Shown here: one piece after another, positions 8,484 through 17,088 of the stretch
How the letters are laid out: the number at the start of each line of letters is the position of its first letter
Numbering within the stretch: position 1 is the first letter of the stretch
Origin: Streptomyces griseosporeus
GTDB taxonomy: Bacteria > Actinomycetota > Actinomycetes > Streptomycetales > Streptomycetaceae
DNA: 64,000 bases
Assembly: GCF_014656055.1 (NCBI RefSeq)
Contig: NZ_BNBR01000005.1
Coordinates: 610,939 to 674,938 of the forward strand
Direction: 5' to 3'
The notes under the pieces: model-generated
Databases searched by the model: none
What the model was told of the DNA's origin: nothing
The model's input: the letters and a program-made list of their open reading frames with translations, nothing else
Position numbers and translations under genes: made by a program

Positions 8484-9370
8484 GGGCGCTCTCGTCCGTC
8501 CCGGGGCGTCCCGTCCGCCGGGGGCCGCCTCTCGTCCGCCGGGGGCCCCTCGTCCGCGCGGAGCGCCTTGACGCCGTGCACGCGCGCGTACTCCGCCGCC
8601 AGCCAGGGCCCGAGGTCGTCGACGTACGACCGCAGGACCTCCGGGTCGCCGACGGGCTCGTGGCCGCGTACGGCAGCGGCGCGCAGCTGGCCGGCCCGCC
8701 GCGGGTAGTACGCCCCGAACACCTCGGCCATCTCGCCGAGGTCGCTGGTCCACCCGTTCCAGCGGGGCATGACCAGGGTGAACCCGGTGCGGACGAGGTG
8801 CCGTGACATGAAGCGCACGAGCGGGCGCCGGGCCTCCTCGGTGTCCCCGGCCGCGGCGATCCGCTCCCGCCAGCGCGGCAGGATCCGGCCGAGGTCGCCG
8901 TTGGTCTCGCGGGCGAGCCGGGAATCGGGCCGGTAGCGCGGCAGGCGCGCAGCGAGGTCCTCGCCCAGCAGCGGGGTGCACAGGCAGGCGACGAACCAGC
9001 CCAGGTCGTACCGCTCGGCCTCGCTCAGCAGCCGCGCCCGGCTGTACAGAAGCGTGCCGACGCCGTCGATCTGCGGGAACTCCCGGTCGACGGCCTCCCC
9101 GAGCGCCCGTACGGCGTCCCGGTCGGCGTCGGCCGGCTCCTCCCGCAGCGCGACCAGCAGGTCCAGGTCGCTGCGGCCCACGCGCGCGGTGCCGCGCGGG
9201 ATCGAGCCGTACAGGTACGCGCTGTCCAGCCGCGCCCCGAACAGAGCGGTCAGCCGGTCACGCGCGACGGCGACCACCGGGCGGAAGGCGTGCGGCACGC
9301 GCGCGAGGGAGCCCTCCCGGGCGAGGAAGCCCTCGGGGTCGAGGCCTTGGGGGCGGGCGGTGTGGGGCAT
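8480..9370 (-). CDS. Aminoglycoside-type nucleotidyltransferase-domain protein
   Basis: 296-aa protein with a minimal nucleotidyltransferase motif, YLYGSIPRGTARVGRSDLDLLV, at about 51-72. The GS and the DxD-type Asp pair bind metal and NTP. The remaining helical part (LVRFMSRHLVRTGFTLVMPR) could bind substrate. Such proteins modify small molecules, proteins or RNA; resistance is not demonstrable here. The C-terminus contains a short duplicated Arg/Pro/Asp-rich stretch (ADERRPPADG-like) read from a DNA repeat. Convergent with the MBL gene, overlapping by 4 bp. Confidence 0.8.
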   Translation of the reverse strand: MPHTARPQGLDPEGFLAREGSLARVPHAFRPVVAVARDRLTALFGARLDSAYLYGSIPRGTARVGRSDLDLLVALREEPADADRDAVRALGEAVDREFPQIDGVGTLLYSRARLLSEAERYDLGWFVACLCTPLLGEDLAARLPRYRPDSRLARETNGDLGRILPRWRERIAAAGDTEEARRPLVRFMSRHLVRTGFTLVMPRWNGWTSDLGEMAEVFGAYYPRRAGQLRAAAVRGHEPVGDPEVLRSYVDDLGPWLAAEYARVHGVKALRADEGPPADERRPPADGTPRDGRERP

Positions 9371-9430
9371 CGCCCCACTGTGCCGTGACGGCGGCCCGGC
9401 CGGGACTGATTTTCCCGCGCAGGCCGCCGC

Positions 9431-9549
9431 CCCTGTCGTACGCGTCAGCGCTTCGTCGTACGGGTCGGCACCTGTCGTCCGCCTCAGCGCCTCGTCGTCC
9501 GCGTCAGCGGCTTGCTGTCCGCGTCAGCGCCTTGTCGTCCGCGTCAGCG
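9431..9549 (-). repeat. Six-copy 20-bp tandem repeat starting at the crp stop codon
   Basis: On the minus strand the unit is about CGCTGACGCGGACGACAAGG, repeated six times with a period of 20 bp (one copy is 19). The first copy contains the TGA stop of crp at 9544-9546, and later copies repeat that TGA in the same context. The two copies nearest crp differ at only a few positions. The array lies between crp and the nucleotidyltransferase gene. No strong terminator is visible. Confidence 0.85.
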
Positions 9550-10218
9550 GGAACGCTTCGCGAGGCGCTCCACGTCCAGCAGGATCACCGCGCGGGCCTC
9601 CAGGCGCAGCCAGCCGCGCTGGGCGAAGTCGGCGAGCGCCTTGTTGACCGTCTCACGGGAGGCGCCGACCAGCTGGGCCAGCTCCTCCTGCGTCAGGTCG
9701 TGCACGACGTGGATGCCCTCCTCGGACTGCACGCCGAAGCGGCGCGACAGGTCCAGCAGAGCGCGTGCCACGCGGCCCGGGACGTCGGAGAAGACCAGGT
9801 CCGACATGGCGTCGTTGGTCTTGCGCAGGCGGCGGGCGACGGCGCGCAGCAGCGCGGCTGCCACCTCGGGCCGGGCGTTCAGCCAGGGCTGGAGGTCGCC
9901 GTGGCCCAGGCCCAGCAGCTTGACCTCGGTCAGCGCGGTCGCGGTCGCGGTGCGCGGGCCCGGGTCGAACAGCGACAGCTCGCCGATCAGCTCGCCGGGG
10001 CCCACCACGGCGAGCATGTTCTCGCGGCCGTCGGGGGAGGTGCGGTGCAGCTTGACCTTGCCCTCGGTCACCACGTACAGCCGGTCGCCCGGGTCGCCCT
10101 CGTGGAACAGGGAGTCGCCGCGTGCCAGGGTCACCTCACTCATGGAGGCGCGAAGCTCCGCGGCCTGCTCGTCGTCGAGAGCCGCGAAGAGCGGGTTGCG
10201 CCGCAGAACGTCGTCCAC
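9544..10218 (-). CDS. crp: cAMP receptor protein-family regulator Crp
   Basis: 224-aa Crp/Fnr-family transcription factor. The cyclic-nucleotide-binding domain covers about 1-120 (GDPGDRLYVVTEGKVKLHR and GELIGELSLFDPGPRTATATA, the phosphate-binding cassette). The winged HTH lies at about 165-205 (LTQEELAQLVGASRETVNKALADF). The GTG at 10218 is preceded by a near-perfect AAGGAG 7 nt away and gives the length I recall for S. coelicolor Crp. The ORF could extend upstream to 10287, but without support. In Streptomyces Crp affects germination, development and precursor supply to antibiotics. A candidate autoregulatory Crp site lies at 10308-10321. It is divergent from nth, as in mycobacteria. Confidence 0.95.
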   Translation of the reverse strand: MDDVLRRNPLFAALDDEQAAELRASMSEVTLARGDSLFHEGDPGDRLYVVTEGKVKLHRTSPDGRENMLAVVGPGELIGELSLFDPGPRTATATALTEVKLLGLGHGDLQPWLNARPEVAAALLRAVARRLRKTNDAMSDLVFSDVPGRVARALLDLSRRFGVQSEEGIHVVHDLTQEELAQLVGASRETVNKALADFAQRGWLRLEARAVILLDVERLAKRSR

Positions 10219-10307
10219 GAGTTCTCTCCTTGTCGACCTGCTCAGGGGATCTTGGTCCCCGGGGGTACAGGGGACCGTGGTGCCCATTTTGCCGGACGGT
10301 CCAAACA

Positions 10308-10321
10308 GTGTGATCTGTCAC
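10308..10321. promoter_or_regulatory. Candidate Crp-binding site upstream of crp
   Basis: GTGTGATCTGTCAC fits the Streptomyces Crp motif GTG-N6-GNCAC as I recall it, and contains the near-palindrome TGTGA-N4-TCACA. It lies 90 bp upstream of the crp start in the crp-nth divergent region, so autoregulation is likely. Confidence 0.55.
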
Positions 10322-10424
10322 AAGGATGCCGTACACGCGTCCGGAGGTAAGCGGCAGGGGGCCAATTGGGCGCCGATCTTCCGGGTCCGGGGCGGATGTC
10401 GGTGCCGGGCTCTAGGCTGGCCGG

Positions 10425-11594
10425 GTGTCCAAATCGCCGGTGAGAGCACAGGCCAAGGGGGCTGAGCTGGTGGTTGTACGTCGGGATTCCGCTGTGGGCG
10501 AACAGGAGTCCGGCGGGGGTGAGAAAGCGGCGAAAGTCGCGAAGAAGACATCAGGGAAAAGGGCGGCACCTGTGAAGAAGTCGGCCGCGGCACAGAAGTC
10601 GGCCGCCACGAAGAAGGCCACGACGTCCAAGAAGGCCACAACGGCCAAGAAGGCGGCCACGTCCGCCAAGAAGGCCGCCCCCGCGAAGAAGGCCCCGGCG
10701 AAGAAGGCCGCGACCGCCTCCGCCAAGCTCAAGAAAGCCGTCGTCGCGCCCAAGAAGGCCACCGCCGCCGTCAAGGGCGTCGCCCCTGCGCAGCCCGTCT
10801 CCGCCTCCCGGCCCCGCAAGGAGGAGTCCCGTACGGCCCTCGTCCGCCGCGCCCGCCGGATCAACCGTGAGCTGGCCGAGGTCTTTCCGTACGCCCACCC
10901 GGAGCTGGACTTCGTCAACCCCTTCCAGCTGATCGTCGCCACGGTCCTGTCCGCCCAGACCACCGACCTGCGCGTCAACCAGACCACCCCGGCCCTCTTC
11001 GCCAAGTACCCCACCCCCGAGGACCTGGCCGCCGCCAACCCCGAGGAGGTCGAGGAGATCCTGCGCCCCTGCGGCTTCTTCCGGGCGAAGACCAGGTCGG
11101 TCATAGGGCTGTCCAAGGCCCTGGTGGAGGAGTACGGCGGTGAGGTCCCCGGCCGTCTGGAGGACCTGGTCAAGCTGCCCGGCGTCGGCCGCAAGACCGC
11201 GTTCGTCGTGCTCGGCAACGCCTTCGGCCGGCCCGGCATCACCGTGGACACGCACTTCCAGCGGCTGGTGCGGCGCTGGCAGTGGACCGACGAGACGGAG
11301 CCGGACAAGATCGAGGCCGCCGTCGGCGCGCTGTTCCCCAAGAGCGACTGGACCGACCTCTCGCACCACGTGATCTGGCACGGCCGCCGGATCTGCCACG
11401 CCCGCAAACCGGCGTGCGGAGCCTGCCCCATCGCCCCGCTCTGCCCGGCGTACGGCGAGGGCGAGACGGACCCGGAGAAGGCGAAGAAGCTGCTGAAGTA
11501 CGAGAAGGGCGGCTTCCCCGGCCAGCGTCTGAACCCCCCGCAGGCCTACCTGGACGCGGGCGGGAAACCCGCCCCGCCACTGGGGGCCGGATGA
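10425..11594 (+). CDS. nth: Endonuclease III with a lysine/alanine-rich histone-like N-terminal extension
   Basis: Bifunctional DNA glycosylase/AP lyase for oxidised pyrimidines, 389 aa. The core (about 135-350) has the helix-hairpin-helix LPGVGRKTAFV with the catalytic Lys, the catalytic Asp in VDTHFQRL, and the [4Fe-4S] ligands CHARKPACGACPIAPLC. The first 110-130 residues are an added Lys/Ala-rich domain with repeated KKA units (KKATTSKKATTAKKAATSAKKAAPAKK), like histone H1 or HupS tails, which should bind DNA non-specifically. E. coli Nth is only about 211 aa. The GTG at 10425 is the longest start; internal GTGs such as 10470 would still leave the basic region. Divergent from crp. Confidence 0.93.
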   Translation: MSKSPVRAQAKGAELVVVRRDSAVGEQESGGGEKAAKVAKKTSGKRAAPVKKSAAAQKSAATKKATTSKKATTAKKAATSAKKAAPAKKAPAKKAATASAKLKKAVVAPKKATAAVKGVAPAQPVSASRPRKEESRTALVRRARRINRELAEVFPYAHPELDFVNPFQLIVATVLSAQTTDLRVNQTTPALFAKYPTPEDLAAANPEEVEEILRPCGFFRAKTRSVIGLSKALVEEYGGEVPGRLEDLVKLPGVGRKTAFVVLGNAFGRPGITVDTHFQRLVRRWQWTDETEPDKIEAAVGALFPKSDWTDLSHHVIWHGRRICHARKPACGACPIAPLCPAYGEGETDPEKAKKLLKYEKGGFPGQRLNPPQAYLDAGGKPAPPLGAG

Positions 11595-11646
11595 CGGAAC
11601 GATCTCGGTGGGGCCGGGCGTTGGACAAGGTGGAACGGGGGTGGAG

Positions 11647-12342
11647 ATGACGCGCGCGAGCGACACACAGGGCGGGCCGGTGACGTTGTCCAAGGAGGGC
11701 CTGCCCGGCTGGCTCGACCCGGTGGTGCGGGCCGCCGAGACGATCGAGCCGCTGCAGCTGAGCCGCTTCCTGCCGCCCGCCGACGGGGCGGGGCGGCAGT
11801 CCGCGGTGCTCATCCTGTTCGGCGAGGGCGCGCGCGGGCCCGAGCTGCTGCTGATGGAGCGGGCCGGGTCGCTGAGATCGCATGCCGGGCAGCCGTCGTT
11901 CCCCGGCGGCGCGCTCGACCCGGAGGACGGCGATCCGCACGGCGACGGGCCGCTGCGGGCCGCGCTGCGCGAGGCCGAGGAGGAGACCGGCCTGGACCCG
12001 GCCGGCGTGCAGCTCTTCGGCGTGCTGCCCAAGCTGTACATCCCGGTCAGTGGTTTCGTGGTCACCCCGGTGCTGGGCTGGTGGCGCGAGCCCAGCCCGG
12101 TCGGCGTCGTCGACCCGAACGAGACCGCGCGGGTCTTCACCGTCCCCGTGGCGGATCTCACGGACCCCGCCCACCGCGCCACCACCGTCCACCCCAGCGG
12201 CCACCGCGGCCCGGCGTTCCTGGTCGAATCGGCCCTGGTCTGGGGTTTCACGGCCGGTGTGATCGACCGCCTGCTGCACTTCGCGGGCTGGGAGCGCCCC
12301 TGGAACCGCGACCGGCAGGTCCCGCTGGACTGGCGGTCGTGA
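11647..12342 (+). CDS. NUDIX hydrolase, CoA diphosphatase (NudL) type
   Basis: 231-aa NUDIX enzyme. It carries the UPF0035/CoA-pyrophosphatase signature (LLMERAGSLRSHAGQPSFPGG) directly before the nudix box (GGALDPEDG...AALREAEEETGL). Enzymes with both motifs hydrolyse CoA and CoA esters to 3',5'-ADP and phosphopantetheine. The ATG at 11647 sits in GGTGGAGATG, with an SD-like GGAG unusually close. An in-frame upstream start (11608) exists but adds non-conserved sequence. Its position after nth and before a MarP-like protease matches mycobacterial Rv3672c. Confidence 0.9.
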   Translation: MTRASDTQGGPVTLSKEGLPGWLDPVVRAAETIEPLQLSRFLPPADGAGRQSAVLILFGEGARGPELLLMERAGSLRSHAGQPSFPGGALDPEDGDPHGDGPLRAALREAEEETGLDPAGVQLFGVLPKLYIPVSGFVVTPVLGWWREPSPVGVVDPNETARVFTVPVADLTDPAHRATTVHPSGHRGPAFLVESALVWGFTAGVIDRLLHFAGWERPWNRDRQVPLDWRS

Positions 12343-12460
12343 CAGGGTTGCCCCCGTGCCGTGGTGTCCGGGGGCTGGAGTCCGTTTGCCGCTGAGCGGC
12401 GGGCCGGAGACCCCGGCCGACCTGGTGTGATCGCGTAGTGACGAGGCGAGGCTTGAAGCG

Positions 12461-13660
12461 GTGAACGTGCTGGACATCCTGTTGCTGATCGCGGCCGTGT
12501 GGTTCGCGGTCGTCGGCTACCGGCAGGGCTTCGTCGTCGGCATCCTGTCGGTGATCGGCTTCCTCGGCGGTGGCCTCGTCGCCGTGTACCTGCTGCCCGT
12601 GATCTGGGACGCCCTCACGGACAACTCCGAGGTCAGCACCACCGCCGCGGTCGTCGCGGTGATCGTCGTGATCGTCTGCGCCTCGGTCGGCCAGGCCCTG
12701 ACCACCCACCTGGGCAACAAGCTGCGCCGCTACATCACCTGGTCCCCGGCCCGCGCCCTGGACGCCACGGGCGGCGCCCTGGTCAACGTCGTCGCGATGC
12801 TGCTGGTGGCCTGGCTGATCGGCTCGGCCCTCGCGGGGACGACCCTGCCGACACTGGGCAAGGAGGTCCGCAACTCCAAGGTGCTGCTCGGCGTCTCGCG
12901 GGCCCTGCCGGACGCGGCGGACACGTGGTTCGCCGACTTCTCCTCGGTCCTCGCGCAGAACGGCTTCCCGCAGGTCTTCAGCCCCTTCTCCAACGAGCCG
13001 ATCACCGACGTCCAGCCGCCCGACCCGGCGCTCGCGGGCAGCCCCGTCGCCGCGCGCGCCCAGCGGTCCATCGTGAAGGTGATGGGCACCGCGCCGAGCT
13101 GCGGCAAGGTGCTGGAGGGCACCGGCTTCGTCTTCGCCGACCGCCGCGTCATGACGAACGCGCACGTGGTGGGCGGCGTGGACGAGCCCACCGTGCAGAT
13201 AGGGGGCGAGGGCCGCAAGTACGACGCGACGGTCGTCCTGTACGACTGGCGGCGCGACATCGCCGTACTCGACGTGCCCGGCCTGAAGGCGCCCGCGCTG
13301 AAGTTCACCGCGAAGGACGCGGCCAGCGGCGACGACGCGATCGTGGCCGGCTTCCCGCAGAACGGCTCGTACGACGTGCGCGCCGCCCGCGTGCGCGGCC
13401 GGATCTCGGCCAACGGCCCGGACATCTACCACCGCGGCACCGTCCGCCGCGATGTGTACTCGCTGTACGCGACCGTCCGCCAGGGCAACTCCGGCGGCCC
13501 GCTGCTCACGCCCGACGGGCAGGTCTACGGCGTGGTGTTCGCCAAGTCCCTCGACGACGCCGACACCGGGTACGCGCTGACCGCGGACGAGATCAAGGAA
13601 GACATCGCCCGGGGTCGTACGGCGAACGAACAGGTGGACAGCGACAGTTGCGCCCTGTGA
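12461..13660 (+). CDS. MarP-like membrane-anchored trypsin-fold serine protease
   Basis: 399-aa protein with an N-terminal CvpA-like domain of four predicted membrane helices (residues 1-150) and a periplasmic trypsin-like domain (about 200-385). The catalytic triad is visible as His235 (TNAHVV), Asp266 (RRDIAVL) and Ser344 (GNSGGP). The mycobacterial counterpart Rv3671c (MarP) is needed for acid and oxidative stress resistance through control of peptidoglycan hydrolysis. The GTG start follows an AGGCGAGG about 10 nt upstream. Two cysteines near the protease ends (SCGK; DSCAL) could form a redox-sensitive disulfide as in MarP. Confidence 0.93.
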   Translation: MNVLDILLLIAAVWFAVVGYRQGFVVGILSVIGFLGGGLVAVYLLPVIWDALTDNSEVSTTAAVVAVIVVIVCASVGQALTTHLGNKLRRYITWSPARALDATGGALVNVVAMLLVAWLIGSALAGTTLPTLGKEVRNSKVLLGVSRALPDAADTWFADFSSVLAQNGFPQVFSPFSNEPITDVQPPDPALAGSPVAARAQRSIVKVMGTAPSCGKVLEGTGFVFADRRVMTNAHVVGGVDEPTVQIGGEGRKYDATVVLYDWRRDIAVLDVPGLKAPALKFTAKDAASGDDAIVAGFPQNGSYDVRAARVRGRISANGPDIYHRGTVRRDVYSLYATVRQGNSGGPLLTPDGQVYGVVFAKSLDDADTGYALTADEIKEDIARGRTANEQVDSDSCAL

Positions 13661-13685
13661 GGCGCCCGGCCGGGGACCCGGCGGG

Positions 13686-13868
13686 TCAGCCGCGCGGGTG
13701 ACGCAGGCGCACCGAGACCCAGCGGGCCCGGCGGCGCAGGATGCGCGGGATCCCCACCCGCGGGTCGGTGCTCGTCATCTGCGGAGCACCACCGCGCTGA
13801 TGGGAGCTCAGCCCGGCGGCCGAGCGGCGGTTGCGTGCTGCGTCACTGTAGTCGTGCGTCCAGCCCAT
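13686..13868 (-). CDS. Possible small basic protein of unknown function
   Basis: 60-aa candidate starting MGWTHDYSDAARNRR and ending in a basic tail (RILRRRARWVSVRLRHPRG). I do not recognise a family. The reading frame extends upstream to 14000 with no better start. The basic composition and the conserved-looking N-terminus argue for a real gene; the weak RBS argues against. It sits between the MarP-like gene and the epoxide-hydrolase-like gene. Confidence 0.35.
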   Translation of the reverse strand: MGWTHDYSDAARNRRSAAGLSSHQRGGAPQMTSTDPRVGIPRILRRRARWVSVRLRHPRG

Positions 13869-14039
13869 ACCCCGACGTCTGCCCCCGCCCCAAGGTCGAT
13901 AACCGCTCCCACAGCCCCCAATTGGCCTATGCGCCGGGCAATTGGCCGTTCGTAGGACAGGTGTACGGCGTTCGGATACCGGGCGCTCCGGGGTGGTCAC
14001 CGAACGGGATCGGAGGGCGGGCCGAGCGGCCCGCGGCGG

Positions 14040-14990
14040 TCACCGGTCGGGCTCGGGATCCTTCAGCCAGTTGACCAGTTCGGTGGAGAACGCGACCGGG
14101 TCCTCCTCGTGCGGGAAGTGCCCGAGCCCGTCGAACAGCCGCCAGCGGTACGGCGCTTCGACGTACTCCCCGGAGCCGGCCGCGCTGCGGGTGCGCATCA
14201 CCGGGTCGAGGGAGCCGTGCAGATGCAGCGTCGGCACCCGCACCGGCCGCTTCATCCGCCGGTAGAACTGCACGCCGTCGGGGCGGGCGAGCGAGCGCAC
14301 CAGCCAGCGGTACGGTTCGACCGCGCAGTGCGCTGTCGAGGGGATGCACATCGCCCGCTGGTACGTGCGCACCGCCTCCTCCTCCGGCGGGCGCGGCCCG
14401 GACCACTCCCGGATCAGACGGCCCACCAGCGCGCCGTCGTCCGCGGTGAGCTGCCGCTCGGGGATCCACGGCCGCTGGAAGCCCCAGATGTGGGATCCGG
14501 CGCGGGTCTGCTTGAGGTCGGCGAGCATCGCCGAGCGCCAGCGCCGCGGGTGCGGCATCGAGGCGACGGCGAGGCGCCGGACCAGCTTGGGCCGCATCAC
14601 GGCCGCCGTCCACGCCAGGTATCCGCCGAGGTCGTGGCCGACCAGCGCGGCGTCCGGCTCGCCGAGGGAGCGGATCACGCCGGTGATGTCCAGGGCGAGG
14701 CCCGCGGGGTCGTAGCCGCGCGGGGTGCGGTCGGAGCCGCCGACGCCGCGCAGGTCCATGGCGACGGCCCGGTAGCCGGCGTCGGCGAGCGCGACCAGCT
14801 GGTGCCGCCAGGTCCACCAGAACTGCGGGAAGCCGTGCACCAGCATCACCAGCGGCCCGTCGCCCACTTCGGCGATGTGGAAGCGGGCGCCGTTGGCGGC
14901 GACGTCCCGGTGCGTCACCTCTCTCCCGCCGGGGATGCCGATGCGTACGGGGGAGGCCGGCTGCGCCGGAGGAGTGGCGGGGTCCGTCAT
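14040..14990 (-). CDS. Alpha/beta hydrolase, epoxide-hydrolase-like (EphE-like)
   Basis: 316-aa alpha/beta hydrolase. HGFPQ forms the oxyanion motif. The nucleophile elbow GHDLGG carries Asp, as in epoxide hydrolases and haloalkane dehalogenases rather than Ser esterases. GLGHFPHEEDP supplies the catalytic His. Two Tyr in the cap region could serve as epoxide-polarising residues. It overlaps the upstream holin-like gene by 4 bp, the same order as mycobacterial ephE (Rv3670)-Rv3669 next to marP. Natural substrate unknown. Confidence 0.88.
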   Translation of the reverse strand: MTDPATPPAQPASPVRIGIPGGREVTHRDVAANGARFHIAEVGDGPLVMLVHGFPQFWWTWRHQLVALADAGYRAVAMDLRGVGGSDRTPRGYDPAGLALDITGVIRSLGEPDAALVGHDLGGYLAWTAAVMRPKLVRRLAVASMPHPRRWRSAMLADLKQTRAGSHIWGFQRPWIPERQLTADDGALVGRLIREWSGPRPPEEEAVRTYQRAMCIPSTAHCAVEPYRWLVRSLARPDGVQFYRRMKRPVRVPTLHLHGSLDPVMRTRSAAGSGEYVEAPYRWRLFDGLGHFPHEEDPVAFSTELVNWLKDPEPDR

Positions 14991-15481
14991 GAGGACGAGC
15001 GTGCCACAGCCTCGATGGCCTCGGGCGCGCGCTCCTCCAGCGCGGGTCGCTCCGGGCGGGGGTGCGGCTTGGCGTTCTGCAGGACGCCCGCGGACTCCTT
15101 CATGGACGCGGCGACCTTCTGCGGGCCCTTGCCCTTCTGCGCCTTCTTGGCGAAGGAGACGCCGATCAGGGCGAGCAGGCCGGCGACCAGGACGTTCGCG
15201 GCGAAGGACAGCAGGAAGCAGACCGCGAGGTTCCAGTGGCTCCAGGTCCGGATGCCATACGCCAGCGCGAAGTTCAGCATCGGCAGGGAGAACACGAAGA
15301 CGACGCCGGCCGCGGAGAACGCGCCGCCGCTCACCGCCCCCCGCTTGACGTCCTGCTTGAGCTGGGCCTTCGCCAGTGCGATCTCGTCGTGCACCAGCGC
15401 CGACAATTCGGTCGTCGCCGAGGCGAACAGCTGGCCGATGCTGCGTTCGGCGCCGACCGGGCTGCCGTCGGGTGCGCTCAT
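14987..15481 (-). CDS. Holin-superfamily-III-like membrane protein
   Basis: 164-aa protein of the Phage_holin_3_6 type, widespread in actinobacteria and not itself prophage evidence. An amphipathic N-terminal helix (IGQLFASATTELSALVHDEIALAKAQLKQDV) precedes two membrane helices at about 53-75 and 85-112. A charged cytoplasmic tail follows. A GAGGGAGA Shine-Dalgarno lies 7 nt before the ATG. First gene of a two-gene operon with the epoxide-hydrolase-like gene. Confidence 0.85.
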   Translation of the reverse strand: MSAPDGSPVGAERSIGQLFASATTELSALVHDEIALAKAQLKQDVKRGAVSGGAFSAAGVVFVFSLPMLNFALAYGIRTWSHWNLAVCFLLSFAANVLVAGLLALIGVSFAKKAQKGKGPQKVAASMKESAGVLQNAKPHPRPERPALEERAPEAIEAVARSSS

Positions 15482-15560
15482 CGCGGTCTCCCTCGTGTGC
15501 GTCGGTGTCCGTGCGCCTCCTGGCCGCGCGGGCTCCGTCCTTTTGTACCGTCCCGTCAGA

Positions 15561-17006
15561 TCATGCCGGACGGTCGCCTTCCTTGCCCGCCCCGCCCGTC
15601 ACTTCCGTGGGCGCGTGCCGCGCGGCGGTCATCTCGCCGGCGATCCTGCGGTGCTCGGCGGCCCTGCGCTCCAGGAGGTCGGCCATCCGCAGGTGGTACT
15701 CCGGCTGGTCCTCCTCGTAGATGTCCGGGATGCCGTCGCGGTCCTCGTCGCGCTCCTCGGTCTCGCACAGCTTGCGGTACTTGGCGTTCCGCATCTTCAG
15801 CAGGACCGTGGCGAGGACGGCGGCGATCAGGGAGCCGGTCAGTACGGCGGCCTTGACCTCGCCGGTCAGTACGGCGTCGCCCTCGAAGGCCAGCTCGCCG
15901 ATGAGCAGCGACACGGTGAAGCCGATGCCGGCGAGCGAGGCCACCGCGAAGACGTCGGCCCAGGCCAGGTCCTCGCTGAGGGACGCCCGGGTGAAGCGTG
16001 CGGTGAGCCAGGTGCCGCCGAAGATGCCGACCGTCTTGCCGACGACGAGTCCGAGGACCACGCCGAGCGTCTCGGGTCGGGTGAACACCTCCGCGAGCGC
16101 GTGGTGGTCGACCGGCACACCCGCGCTGAACAGCGCGAACAGCGGTACCGCGAGCCCTGCCGACAGCGGTCTGACCAGGTGCTCGATGTGCTCGCCGGGG
16201 GAGTGCTCCTCGCCCTCGCGGGGCGTGCAGCGCAGCATCAGGCCCATCGCGACGCCGGCGATGGTGGCGTGGACGCCGCTGTTGTACATCAGCCCCCAGA
16301 TCACCAGCGCGAGCGGCACGTACACGTACCAGCCGCGCACGCCCCACCGCAGCAGCGCCCAGAAGAGGGCGAGGCCGACGACGGCGCCCGCGAGGGCGAG
16401 GAAGTCGAGGTCGGAGGTGAAGAAGACCGCGATGATGAGGATCGCGAACAGGTCGTCGACGACGGCGAGGGTGAGCAGGAAGGCGCGCAGCGCGCTGGGC
16501 AGCGAAGTGCCGATGACGGCCAGCACGGCGAGCGCGAAGGCGATGTCGGTGGCGGTCGGCACCGCCCAGCCCGCGAGGGAACCGCCGCCGGCCGCGTTGG
16601 TGAGTGTGTAGACGAGCGCGGGCACCGCCATGCCGCACAGCGCCGCCACCACGGGCAGCGCGGCGGCCTTGGGATCGCGCAGGTCACCGGCGGTCAGCTC
16701 GCGCTTCAGCTCGATGCCGGCGACGAAGAAGAAGATCGCCAGCAGGCCGTCGGCGGCCCAGTGGGCGACGGACAAGTGCAGCCCTAGGGCCTCGGGGCCG
16801 AAGTGGAAGTGCGCGGTCTTCTCGTAGCCGGAGTGCAGTGCCGGGATGTTCGCCCAGACCAGCGCGGTGATCGCGGCGACGAGCAGGAGGACACCGCCGA
16901 CCGTCTCGGTGCGCAGCGCGTCGGTGACGAAGGTCCGCTCCGGCAGGGAGAGCCGCCCGAGCACCTTGCGGTTGCCGCTGCGGGTGGTCGTACGGGGCGC
17001 GGTCAC
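15561..17006 (-). CDS. nhaA: Na+/H+ antiporter NhaA with Ca-motif tail
   Basis: 481-aa NhaA-family sodium/proton antiporter. Visible hallmarks are FFFVAGIELKRELTAGDL, the unwound-helix segment VPTATDIAFALAVLAV, the paired aspartates in LAVVDDLFAILII, and SLAGIGFTVSLLIGELAF. The GTG at 17006 has GGAGG 8 nt upstream; the longer ORF start at 17042 is not supported. Compared with E. coli NhaA (388 aa) there is an approximately 90-residue C-terminal extension, including DEDRDGIPDIYEED, which resembles a DxDxDG calcium-binding loop, followed by a helical Arg/Glu-rich region. A short palindrome lies upstream (17089-17101). Confidence 0.93.
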   Translation of the reverse strand: MTAPRTTTRSGNRKVLGRLSLPERTFVTDALRTETVGGVLLLVAAITALVWANIPALHSGYEKTAHFHFGPEALGLHLSVAHWAADGLLAIFFFVAGIELKRELTAGDLRDPKAAALPVVAALCGMAVPALVYTLTNAAGGGSLAGWAVPTATDIAFALAVLAVIGTSLPSALRAFLLTLAVVDDLFAILIIAVFFTSDLDFLALAGAVVGLALFWALLRWGVRGWYVYVPLALVIWGLMYNSGVHATIAGVAMGLMLRCTPREGEEHSPGEHIEHLVRPLSAGLAVPLFALFSAGVPVDHHALAEVFTRPETLGVVLGLVVGKTVGIFGGTWLTARFTRASLSEDLAWADVFAVASLAGIGFTVSLLIGELAFEGDAVLTGEVKAAVLTGSLIAAVLATVLLKMRNAKYRKLCETEERDEDRDGIPDIYEEDQPEYHLRMADLLERRAAEHRRIAGEMTAARHAPTEVTGGAGKEGDRPA

Positions 17007-17088
17007 GGGGGAGACCTCCGGTCGATGGGCAGCACGGAACACATGCCGACCAGACTTCCCGGCGCACCTCGACTCACTGTTGTTTTGC

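Noticed and set aside
14987..15481. Prophage remnant suggested by the holin-like protein
   Set aside because: This holin-superfamily protein is a conserved actinobacterial chromosomal gene in the same order as in mycobacteria, with no phage genes nearby.
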